From Rhodococcus tukisamuensis NBRC 100609 (GTDB lineage: Bacteria > Actinomycetota > Actinomycetes > Mycobacteriales > Mycobacteriaceae), in assembly GCF_001894985.1 (NCBI RefSeq), contig NZ_BCXG01000017.1, positions 36,296 to 100,295 of the forward strand: a stretch of 64,000 nucleotides of DNA, written 5' to 3'. Numbering within the stretch: position 1 is the first letter of the stretch; each line of letters begins with the position of its first letter. The position numbers were made by a program, and so were the translations under genes. Shown here in pieces: positions 17,495 through 24,408 of this stretch. The notes beneath the pieces were generated by a model. It was not told the origin of the DNA. It saw only the letters and a program-made list of their open reading frames with translations, and searched no databases.

Positions 17495-18682
17495 ATGGTG
17501 GGCCTCCGCGATCCGGCGCTCTCCGGCACACACGGCCGGCTCCTGGTGCTGCGGGCGAGTGTCGCGCTCGTGGTGGCGATGGGGCTGGGCCGATTCGCGT
17601 ACACGCCGATCCTGCCGCTGATGGAGCAGCAGGCGGGCCTGAGCGGAGAGTCGGCCGCGACGATGGCGACCGTCAACTACCTGGGCTACCTGCTGGGTGC
17701 GGTCCTCGCGACATTCCTGCCGGTGCTGACCAGGAGCCGGGCGGCGCTGCGGGTGTCGCTGGTGGCGCTGATCGCCACGCTGGCGGCCATGCCGCTGACA
17801 CAGTCCCTGCCGGTGTGGCTGACGCTGCGGGGGCTGGCCGGTCTGGCGAGCGCGGTGGTCTTCGTGTTCACCGCCCGGGTCGCGCACCAGGAACTGTCCG
17901 GCCGTCGCGACGGCGCCGGCTGGGTGTTCGGCGGCGTCGGCGGCGGAATCGCGTTGTCCGGTTTGGCAATCCTGGCCCTCGGCGCGGACGCGGACTGGCG
18001 GACCAGCTGGCTGGTGGTGGCGGCGCTGGCCGCGGCGTTGTCGGCGTTGTCGTGGACGCTGCCCGGGGGACGGCCGCAGCCGCACGCGGTCGGGGGAGCG
18101 GGCCGGGTGCCGCGCCGGAACCGGGTGGCGTTCGGCTGGCTGCTGGCCGCGTACTTCTGCGAGGGCCTCGGCTACATCATCTCGGCCACCTTCCTGGTCG
18201 CCGCGGTCGCCTCGCTGGGCAGTGCGACGTGGCTGGGCAGCGTGGTCTGGATCGCGGTTGGTCTGGCCGTGGTGCCGTCGTGCGTGTTCTGGATGCGGCT
18301 GTCGCGCAGGCACTCCCAGGTCACGATGCTGACGGTGGCGATGACGGTGCAGGCGGCGGCCGTGGCGGCGTCGGCGGTCTCCGGCTCCGCGGTGGTGCAG
18401 GTGCTCGGTGCGTTGTGCTTCGGCGGCACCATGATCGCCATCGTCACGCTGGCGCTGGCCGAGGGAACCGTGCTGGTGGGTGCGCGGGCACCGGCGATCG
18501 CCACGGCGGTGTACGGGGTGGGGCAGGTGATCGGTCCACTGATGGTCGCGCCGCTGCTCGACGGCGGATACACCCCGGCCCTGGCGGTGGGTGCGGTGGT
18601 GCTGGCGGCCGGGGTGCTCTTCACGCTGCCGCTGCTGCGGATGGAGCGCCGGGCGCAGGCACACCCCCGCGCGACCGGGTGA
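17495..18682 (+). CDS. MFS transporter, YbfB/YjiJ (MFS_4) family
   Basis: A 395-aa membrane protein with about 12 hydrophobic segments. MGLGRFAYTPILPLM near residue 29 is the signature of the YbfB/YjiJ group of the major facilitator superfamily. ATG 17495 or the next codon, GTG 17498, may be the start. It is divergent from the oxidoreductase gene at 16534-17388, and the stop codon lies in the loop of a 15-bp hairpin. A deleted second copy lies at 19703-19833. Probably a small-molecule exporter; the substrate is unknown. Confidence 0.88.
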   Translation: MVGLRDPALSGTHGRLLVLRASVALVVAMGLGRFAYTPILPLMEQQAGLSGESAATMATVNYLGYLLGAVLATFLPVLTRSRAALRVSLVALIATLAAMPLTQSLPVWLTLRGLAGLASAVVFVFTARVAHQELSGRRDGAGWVFGGVGGGIALSGLAILALGADADWRTSWLVVAALAAALSALSWTLPGGRPQPHAVGGAGRVPRRNRVAFGWLLAAYFCEGLGYIISATFLVAAVASLGSATWLGSVVWIAVGLAVVPSCVFWMRLSRRHSQVTMLTVAMTVQAAAVAASAVSGSAVVQVLGALCFGGTMIAIVTLALAEGTVLVGARAPAIATAVYGVGQVIGPLMVAPLLDGGYTPALAVGAVVLAAGVLFTLPLLRMERRAQAHPRATG

Positions 18683-18697
18683 CCGGTCGCGCGGGGG
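18664..18697. terminator. Perfect 15-bp hairpin around the MFS stop codon
   Basis: CCCCCGCGCGACCGG, loop GTGA, then the exact reverse complement. The TGA stop lies in the loop. No U tract follows. It separates convergent genes and probably ends transcription from both. A 13/15 copy survives at 19815-19848. Confidence 0.75.
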
Positions 18698-18742
18698 CGC
18701 TGGGGTGACCCTGTCGGCGCGGTGGGGCCCGGCAGACGGCCG

Positions 18743-19600
18743 CTACCCGCGCAGCGCCAGCGACTCGGCGAGTGCGGCGAGAGCGGGCAACTCGTCGCGG
18801 TCGGACGGAAGTACCTGTACGGCCACGTGATTCGCGCCCGCGTCGAGGTGTTCGGTCAGCCGCGCGGCGATCGCCGTCGCGCCGCCGTGCGCCACCAGGG
18901 CGTCGATCACCCGGTCGCTGCCGCCGTCGGCCAGTTCGTCCTCGGTGAAGCCGAGCCGGGTCAGGTTCGCGACGTAGTTCCGCAGGTGCAGGTAGGGATT
19001 GTCGACAGGCGGTCGCCCCACCGCCCGGGCCGCGACGGGGTCGGTGTCGAGCACGACCTTGTGTTCGGGTGCGAGAAGCGGTGTGGCCCCGAGCAGTTCG
19101 CGGGCCTCACGGGTGTGCTCCGGCGTGGTCAGGTACGGATGCGCGCCGGCGGCGCGGTCGGCGGCCAGTCGCAGCATCTTCGGGCCGAGTGCAGCGAGCA
19201 CCCGACGTCCGGCGGGCACCCCCGCCGCGTCCAGTTCGTCGAGGTATGAGACCACGGCCTGGTACGGCTTCGCGTAGACGTCCGCCGAGGCCTCTGGGTG
19301 GCCGACGCCGACGCCCAGGAGGAAGCGGCCGGGATGGCGGGCCTCGAGACGGTGGAAGGACTCGGCGACCTCGGCGGCCGGCGAGACCCAGATGTTGGTG
19401 ATCCCGGTGGCGACGGTGAGGGTTGTCGTCGCGTCGAGTACCTCTTCCGCGATCGAGAGGTCGGCCGGGGGCGAACCGCCCAGCCACAGGGTGCCGTAGC
19501 CGAGTTTCTCGACGGACTGCACGAACTCGGGCGTCAGGCCGTACGCGTGACGCCACACACCGATCCGGCCGAGGTTGGGGGTCTGCGGGTCGATGCTCAT
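18743..19600 (-). CDS. F420-type luciferase-like oxidoreductase, duplicate copy 2
   Basis: A 285-aa paralogue of the protein at 16534-17388, about 85% identical by eye. The stretch from YAKPYQAVV to EARELLG (about 60 residues) differs at only one position, while residues 13-60 and 170-215 differ more. The start is ATG 19600, which gives the shared MSIDPQTP N-terminus and the same CAGCAGATG context. Upstream lies only a remnant of the divergent MFS gene, so this copy may have lost its transport partner. It may have redundant or diverged specificity. Confidence 0.85.
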   Translation of the reverse strand: MSIDPQTPNLGRIGVWRHAYGLTPEFVQSVEKLGYGTLWLGGSPPADLSIAEEVLDATTTLTVATGITNIWVSPAAEVAESFHRLEARHPGRFLLGVGVGHPEASADVYAKPYQAVVSYLDELDAAGVPAGRRVLAALGPKMLRLAADRAAGAHPYLTTPEHTREARELLGATPLLAPEHKVVLDTDPVAARAVGRPPVDNPYLHLRNYVANLTRLGFTEDELADGGSDRVIDALVAHGGATAIAARLTEHLDAGANHVAVQVLPSDRDELPALAALAESLALRG

Positions 19601-19702
19601 CTGCTGCTCCGTTTCGGTGGACTGCTCGTGGAAACCACACCCGCCCGGCGAATCATTCCGGCTGCTGATCGACCGGGTCGGTCTCTTTGCGGCCTTCCCT
19701 CC

Positions 19703-19833
19703 ACGGTGAGCCTCCGCGACCCGGCAGGTTCCGGCACTGGCGGATTGCACTGCCGGGTCTCGTCGTGGAGCACGGTCCGAGGCCACGTACTGCGTAGCGC
19801 CGGAGTCGGGCGCACCCCGGCGCGACCGGATGA
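19703..19833 (+). pseudogene. Internally deleted MFS gene remnant
   Basis: The first codons correspond to the intact gene at 17495: its ATG GTG GGC CTC CGC GAT CCG reads ACG GTG AGC CTC CGC GAC CCG here. The last codons (CGCGACCGGATGA) and the surrounding hairpin match the intact 3' end. About 1057 bp between them is missing and the start ATG has become ACG, so no transporter can be made. Confidence 0.75.
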
Positions 19834-19848
19834 CCGGCCGCGCGGGGG
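19815..19848. terminator. Hairpin copy at the MFS remnant
   Basis: A 13/15-paired copy of the hairpin at 18664-18697, with loop ATGA. It lies 41 nt beyond the convergent DUF305 stop and could end that transcript. Confidence 0.5.
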
Positions 19849-19889
19849 TGTGTGGGTTCACTGTCGCGGCGAATCCCGCGACGCGGCGC

Positions 19890-20543
19890 CTACCGCCCGA
19901 GCATCGCCTTCATCTGGTCGATCTCGGCCTGCTGGCCGTCGATGATCGACTGCGCCAACTCCTTGACCTGCGCGCTCTGACCGGAGGCCAGGATCTCCTC
20001 CGAGGAGTCGACGGCGCCGACGTGGTGCTCGATCATCATCTCGAGCCAGGCCTGGTCGAAGGCCGCGCCGGTGGACTCGTCGAGCTGTGTCATCTGCTCC
20101 GCGGTCATCATGCCGCCGTGGTCCATCCCGGGCATGGAGGCGTCCGTACCGGGCATGGAGTGGTCCATGGTGGCGTCCGTCGCCGGCGCGTTCCAGTCCT
20201 CGAGCCAGCCCGTCATCTGCGCGATCTCGGGGCCCTGGGCGGCTTCGATCCGCGACGCCAGCGCGACGAGTTCTGGGTTGGTGCTGTGGTCCGAGACCAT
20301 CTCGGCCATCTCCACGGCCTGCTGGTGGTGCGGGATCATCATCTGCACCCACATCATGTCGGCGGCGTTGTGCGCCGACGCGGCATCCGCCGGGGTGGTG
20401 GCGGACATGGAGGTCGAGGTCCCCGCCGCCCGGTGCTCGGTGGTGTGCTCGGGGCCGGTGCCGTCGTTCGCGCAGCCGGCGAGCAGTGCGACCGCCGCTG
20501 CGGCGGAGGCGATCAGGGTTGCGGTCTTGGTGCGAGTGTTCAT
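19890..20543 (-). CDS. DUF305 lipoprotein (CopM-like, probable copper binding)
   Basis: A 217-aa lipoprotein. The signal peptide ends LLAGC with lipidated Cys24. The mature part has two DUF305 (ferritin-like) repeats, each with a Met/His pattern: MMWVQMMIPHHQQAVEMAEM and WLEMMIEHHVGAVDSSEE. Between them is a Met/His-rich stretch (TMDHSMPG, SMPGMDHGGMM). AAGGAA lies before ATG 20543. DUF305 proteins such as cyanobacterial CopM bind copper outside the membrane. It is downstream of the DUF6153 gene behind a CsoR-like site, which supports a copper role. Confidence 0.88.
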   Translation of the reverse strand: MNTRTKTATLIASAAAAVALLAGCANDGTGPEHTTEHRAAGTSTSMSATTPADAASAHNAADMMWVQMMIPHHQQAVEMAEMVSDHSTNPELVALASRIEAAQGPEIAQMTGWLEDWNAPATDATMDHSMPGTDASMPGMDHGGMMTAEQMTQLDESTGAAFDQAWLEMMIEHHVGAVDSSEEILASGQSAQVKELAQSIIDGQQAEIDQMKAMLGR

Positions 20544-20608
20544 CTTTGGTTCCTTGGCTGTGGCTGTTGGTGTGACGGTCGCGACTGCGCATGTACGCAG
20601 TGGCCCTG

Positions 20609-21052
20609 TCACACCCGCAGCACGCACAGCGATGCCAGCCGTACCGACGTCGGCAGGAACGGGGGCCCGCGGCCGGAACTCAGAGTCGGGTGGGTCCGGC
20701 GCCGCGGGGCCCGGATCGGGTTCGCGGGAATCCCGAACAGCAGCAGGGCCAGGGCCAGCAGCAGTGCGGACGCGAGGACGGCCAGGCACGGGTTGAGCAC
20801 GTGGTGGTTGTCGCCGTGGCCCGGGGGAGTGTCGGAGTTCTGGGCGGTCGCGGCGACCGCGACAGGTTCCTGAGCGGATGCGACATGATCCTGAGCGGAG
20901 GTGTCATGGGTCGTCGCCGCGTGCGAGACCGACTGCGCCGCAGGAGTGGCCGCGAGCACGTGGTGCATGGCCAACAGGCCGAACACCAGCACGCCGAGCA
21001 GGAGCGCGACCGGCGCTGCCGGTCGCGCGACCAGTCGCCGAGCCCAACTCAT
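20609..21052 (-). CDS. DUF6153-like small membrane protein with His-rich loop
   Basis: A 147-aa protein with two membrane segments, about 12-35 and 85-107. The intervening outer loop is rich in His, Asp, Gln and Thr (THDTSAQDH, HGDNHH). This layout fits the DUF6153 family, which often neighbours DUF305 genes. I place the start at ATG 21052: a TATGAT -10 box (21065-21060) ends 7 nt before it and no Shine-Dalgarno is present, so the mRNA is probably leaderless. An ATG at 21064 lies within the promoter. A metal-sensing or metal-binding role is inferred. Confidence 0.7.
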   Translation of the reverse strand: MSWARRLVARPAAPVALLLGVLVFGLLAMHHVLAATPAAQSVSHAATTHDTSAQDHVASAQEPVAVAATAQNSDTPPGHGDNHHVLNPCLAVLASALLLALALLLFGIPANPIRAPRRRTHPTLSSGRGPPFLPTSVRLASLCVLRV

Positions 21053-21059
21053 GATCGCC

Positions 21060-21080
21060 ATCATACCCTAGGGGGGTCAG
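21060..21080 (-). promoter_or_regulatory. CsoR-like operator overlapping a -10 box
   Basis: On the minus strand the sequence reads CTGACCCCCCTAGGGTATGAT. The ACCCCCCTAGGGTAT part resembles the G/C-tract dyad (TACCCCnnnGGGTA type) bound by copper repressor CsoR. It is fused to the -10 hexamer TATGAT of the DUF6153-DUF305 operon, an ideal place for repression. No csoR gene lies in this window. Confidence 0.55.
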
Positions 21081-21754
21081 GTAGTGAGTTCGAGCTGCCA
21101 GCTGGCCGGAGCCGGTCCGAAGGCATCACGGGCGTTGTTGATCACGCCCTTGCCGATCGACCGGTTGCCCGCGCCGCCGATCGCCGCGCCGATGCCGGCG
21201 GGCACCAGCTTGCCCAGGATCAGGGCGCTGCGCCGGGCCGCGTACTTGGTGACGAACTTGCGCAGCAGGCTCTGGTTCATCCCCGCCATCGTGGGCGCGG
21301 GGATCCGGTTGGTGATCAGCGAACCCCAGTTCTTGGTCGTCACGCCCACCGCCTTCTCCACGATCTCCATCCCGGAGGTGCCGAGCGCGACCGCGAGCAC
21401 CAGGGCCCGGCGCTGCTCGTGCTGCTGGACCGAGATGCCGTGTACCGAGGCCACCGCCAGCGTCAGCAGCGCGCAGGCCTCCAGGAAGAACACCGACTCG
21501 GCGCCGACCGCGGCGATCGAGCCCACCGTCCCGATGCCGGGGACCGCCGCGGCCGCACCCACTGCGCCGCCGCTGCCCGTCACCGCGGTGAGGAACATCC
21601 GTTCCATCCGTTCGACGATCTGCTGTGGGCTCTCGCCGGGGTGTGCGCGGCGGACCCGCTCCACGTACTTCGCGACGGCGGGACCCTGCAGCTTGCTGCC
21701 GTTGTCGAGCAGCGACACGACGACCTGCTCGACCCGCCCCATCATGTGCGCCAT
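21077..21754 (-). CDS. Conserved hypothetical protein with glycine-rich hydrophobic core
   Basis: A 225-aa protein of unknown function. The start is ATG 21754 with GGGGAGA 5 nt upstream. Residues about 55-105 are Gly/Ala-rich and hydrophobic (GAVGAAAAVPGIGTVGSIAAV), suggesting a membrane-inserting segment; the C-terminal 80 residues are basic and again Gly-rich. The glycine-rich pattern loosely recalls EcsC-domain proteins, but I would not assign it. It lies between the copper operon and the ECM4-type gene on the same strand. Confidence 0.6.
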   Translation of the reverse strand: MAHMMGRVEQVVVSLLDNGSKLQGPAVAKYVERVRRAHPGESPQQIVERMERMFLTAVTGSGGAVGAAAAVPGIGTVGSIAAVGAESVFFLEACALLTLAVASVHGISVQQHEQRRALVLAVALGTSGMEIVEKAVGVTTKNWGSLITNRIPAPTMAGMNQSLLRKFVTKYAARRSALILGKLVPAGIGAAIGGAGNRSIGKGVINNARDAFGPAPASWQLELTT

Positions 21755-21881
21755 CGGTTCTCCCCTTCGCCACGGCCCACCGCGACTGGCGGCCGAACTC
21801 CCTTCCAACGGCCGGCCCCCGTGGTTTGTTCCTCCGGCCGCCTCGGGTGTCCGTCGGCGCCGTGCGTCGCGGTCCGCGTCG

Positions 21882-22913
21882 TCAGCCCAGGGCCCAGTGC
21901 TCGACCGGGACCACTTCACTGGGCTTCGGGGGATGTGGCGGCGTGCCGTCGCCGAACGGCCTGCCGCCCAGCAGCTCCCGGCCGTGGGGCTCGAGCCAGT
22001 TCGCCAGGCACGGACCCTTCGGCACGATCTGCGTCGGGTTCACGTCGGTGTGCACCACGTAGTAGTGCTCTTTGATCTGGGCGAAGTCGATCGTGTCGCC
22101 GAAGCCCGGCGTCTGGAACAGGTCTCGCGCGTAGTCCCAGAGCACATGCATCTCGGTGAGCTTGGTGCGGTTGCACTTGAAGTGGCCGTGGTACACCGGG
22201 TCGAACCGAACGAGGGTGGTGAACAGACGCACGTCGGCCTCGGTGATGGTGTCGCCCACCAGGAATCGCTGGGTGGCGAGCCGCTCGGTCAGCCAGTCGA
22301 GCCGGGCGAAGAGCCGGTCGTAGGCCGCCTCGTACGCCTCCTGCTTGCCGGCGAACCCGCACCGGTACACGCCGTTGTTCACGTCCCGGAACACCAGTTC
22401 GGCCACCTCGTCGATCTCCGCCCGCAGCTCGGTCGGGTACAGGTCGGGGGCGCCCTCGCGGTGGTACTGCTTCCACTCGGTCGACAGGTCGAGGGTGATC
22501 TGCGGGTAGTCGTTGGTCACCACCTGCCCGGTCGGGATGTCGACGATCGCGGGCACCGTGATGCCCCGCGGGTAGTCGGGGAAGCGGGCCAGGAAGGCTT
22601 CCTGCAGTCGCGGGATCTTCAACACCGGGTCCACGCCGCCGGGGTCGAGGTCGAAGGTCCAGCTGCGCTGGTCGTGGGTGGGTCCGCAGACGCCCATGGA
22701 CAACACGTCCTCGAGCCCGAGCAGGCGGCGGACGATGATGGCCCGGTTCGCCCACGGGCAGGCCCGGGCGACGATCAGTCGGTAGCGGCCCGGCTCCACC
22801 GGGTAGCCGTCGCGTCCGTCAGCGGTGATCCGGGTGTCGATGTAGCGGGTGTCACGAGTGAATTCCTTGCCCTTGCCGACGTATGCCCCGGTGGAGCTGC
22901 TCTCCTCGGTCAC
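21882..22913 (-). CDS. ECM4/YqjG-type glutathionyl- (or mycothiolyl-) hydroquinone reductase
   Basis: A 343-aa Xi-class transferase. The catalytic motif is ACPWANR at 51-57 with Cys52, where proteobacterial enzymes read CPWAHR. ITVPAIVDI (about 118-126) and the C-terminal helical segments FLVGDTITEADVRLFTTLVRFD and GFGDTIDFAQIKEHYY follow the family. Classical members reduce glutathionyl-hydroquinones with glutathione. Actinobacteria normally use mycothiol, so the thiol partner is probably different. The ATG is at 22913. Single gene, moderate distance from neighbours. Confidence 0.88.
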   Translation of the reverse strand: MTEESSSTGAYVGKGKEFTRDTRYIDTRITADGRDGYPVEPGRYRLIVARACPWANRAIIVRRLLGLEDVLSMGVCGPTHDQRSWTFDLDPGGVDPVLKIPRLQEAFLARFPDYPRGITVPAIVDIPTGQVVTNDYPQITLDLSTEWKQYHREGAPDLYPTELRAEIDEVAELVFRDVNNGVYRCGFAGKQEAYEAAYDRLFARLDWLTERLATQRFLVGDTITEADVRLFTTLVRFDPVYHGHFKCNRTKLTEMHVLWDYARDLFQTPGFGDTIDFAQIKEHYYVVHTDVNPTQIVPKGPCLANWLEPHGRELLGGRPFGDGTPPHPPKPSEVVPVEHWALG

Positions 22914-22988
22914 TGCGAATCAACTCCCTGTTGGACTGACGATTCGCGGGCGCGGCCGCGGACCGTGGGGCCTGTACAACGACACAGC

Positions 22989-23696
22989 TCACACGCTACT
23001 GCGGTGCACCGTGGCGAGGGTGTGGGATCCGAGCACCTGATAGCCCAGCGTCGCGGCCAACTGCCAGGACGCGATGTTCTCGGGATGGCTGCGCCATTGC
23101 GCGATCATGCCCTCGTCGACGGCGTCGTTCGTGGTGAGTCGCGCGACGACCGCCGCATGTCCTCGCCGGCGGAGGTCCGGTGCGGTGAGGGCGCCGACGT
23201 CCGCGACGATGCCCTGCCACTCGCGGTAGCCGGCCGCGGCCACCGGGGAGCCGGCGTCGTCGAGCAGGGTGAACCAGCGCTCCCGGTCCGAGAGCGCCGC
23301 CTCGGTGACCTCGTCCGGCGGGCAGAGAGCCTCGAGCGCCCGCACTTCCGCGAGGTCGTGCGAGATCATCGGGTCGTCGGACTCGCCGGTGTCCGCGCCG
23401 ACCTCCGCGGTGTAGGCGAGCAGGAGGGGACCCGGGCAACTGCCGCCGTGGTCCTTGGTGAGGTCGAGCAGGGTGCTGCGCTCGCTCAGCGCGTCGTCGT
23501 CGAGGTCCTCGGCCCGCTCGAGCGCCCACCGCGGGCCGACCAGCGCGCCGGCGCCGGCCAGCCGGAGGAACTGCACCCGGTCCGCGTCGTCGTCGACCAG
23601 CACCTGGCGGGCGCCGGGGCGGGCGAGCGCGGTGTCGGGCAGTCCGAGCGCGCGCGACCAGGCCAGCGCGACGATGTCGAGATGATGAGCGTCCAC
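22989..23696 (-). CDS. GNAT-family N-acetyltransferase
   Basis: A 235-aa protein with a recognisable C-terminal GNAT domain: VGALTAPDLRRRGHAAVVARL contains the acetyl-CoA loop (RRRGHA), followed by NIASWQLAATLGYQVLGSHT, typical of the final strand and helix. The N-terminal 110 residues are less conserved. The start is uncertain: GTG 23696 or GTG 23705, neither with a clear ribosome binding site; longer frames run into the divergent PadR promoter. The acceptor is unknown. Confidence 0.75.
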   Translation of the reverse strand: MDAHHLDIVALAWSRALGLPDTALARPGARQVLVDDDADRVQFLRLAGAGALVGPRWALERAEDLDDDALSERSTLLDLTKDHGGSCPGPLLLAYTAEVGADTGESDDPMISHDLAEVRALEALCPPDEVTEAALSDRERWFTLLDDAGSPVAAAGYREWQGIVADVGALTAPDLRRRGHAAVVARLTTNDAVDEGMIAQWRSHPENIASWQLAATLGYQVLGSHTLATVHRSSV

Positions 23697-23726
23697 CCCC
23701 GTCACGCTATCGGTCCCGGCGAGATG

Positions 23727-23755
23727 TTGCCGCCGCCTACTCCTCGCCGTATATT
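23727..23755 (+). promoter_or_regulatory. Sigma70-type promoter of the PadR/efflux operon
   Basis: TTGCCG at 23727-23732 and TATATT at 23750-23755, spaced by 17 bp, point towards the padR-like gene at 23803. The stretch is A/T-richer than its surroundings. I could not define a clear PadR operator. Confidence 0.55.
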
Positions 23756-23802
23756 CCACTTGGACTAATTGTTGGGGGGCGGACACGGATCGGGGGAGCG
23801 CA

Positions 23803-24408
23803 GTGGCCACAGCGCTGACACCGCTCGCGATCACCGTGCTCGCGCTGCTCAACGAGCGCCCGATGCACCCCTACGAGATGCACCAACTGCTGCTCCAGCG
23901 CCGCGTCGACCGCGTGGTGAAGGTCCGGCCCGGCTCGCTGTACCACGCGGTGGCGCGGCTCGAGCGGGCCGAACTGATCGCGGTGATCGGCACCGAGCGT
24001 GCTGGCAACCGCCCCGAACGCACCACCTACACCGTCACCGACAGCGGTCGCGCCGCACTCGAGGCCCGGATCGCGGAACTGCTCGGCGCCCCCGTCCGCG
24101 AGTACCCGCAGTTCCCGCTGGCGCTGGCGGAGGCGCACAACCTCGCGGCGGCCGATGTGTGCCGACTGCTCCGGGCCCGGATCGCGGCGGTCGAGGCGGA
24201 CCTGGACGAACTCGACGCCGTGCGGGCCGTGCACGTCGCGGCGGACCGTCCGCGCGTCTTCTGGTTCGGGCTCGACTACCTGCGGGCGCTCGCCGCCACC
24301 GAGCTGGACTGGATGGCCGCGTTGGTGGCGGAGATCGAGTCGGGCGAACTGCCTTGGCTCACACCAGAACTCATCAGAGACCGACTCAGCCAACCGGCAA
24401 GGGGATGA
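23803..24408 (+). CDS. PadR-family transcriptional regulator
   Basis: A 201-aa regulator with an N-terminal winged helix (about 5-85: LAITVLALLNERPMHPYEMHQLL, then VRPGSLYHAVARLERAELI) and a C-terminal helical dimer domain of the PadR-s2/Vir type. GTG 23803 has GGGGGAG 5 nt before it. Its stop overlaps the start of the efflux gene (ATGA at 24405-24408). As in LmrR/LmrCD pairs it probably represses its own operon until a toxic compound binds. Confidence 0.9.
   Translation: MATALTPLAITVLALLNERPMHPYEMHQLLLQRRVDRVVKVRPGSLYHAVARLERAELIAVIGTERAGNRPERTTYTVTDSGRAALEARIAELLGAPVREYPQFPLALAEAHNLAAADVCRLLRARIAAVEADLDELDAVRAVHVAADRPRVFWFGLDYLRALAATELDWMAALVAEIESGELPWLTPELIRDRLSQPARG

Larger units (their letters stand above)
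16497..19850. repeat. Tandem duplication of an oxidoreductase/MFS gene pair
   Basis: Unit 1 (about 16497-18710) holds a minus-strand luciferase-like gene and a divergent MFS gene. Unit 2 (about 18711-19850) holds a second luciferase-like gene, a related intergenic region, and only the two ends of an MFS gene. The unit starts share CCCTRTCGGCGCGG (16499 and 18710), and the intergenic regions align across their length. The hairpin after the MFS stop is present in both units (18664-18697; 19815-19848). Unit 2 has therefore lost about 1.06 kb from inside the MFS gene. Confidence 0.85.

Noticed and set aside
23703..23802. A PadR operator of the ATGT-N8-ACAT type
   Set aside because: No such dyad found; only the -35/-10 promoter could be supported.
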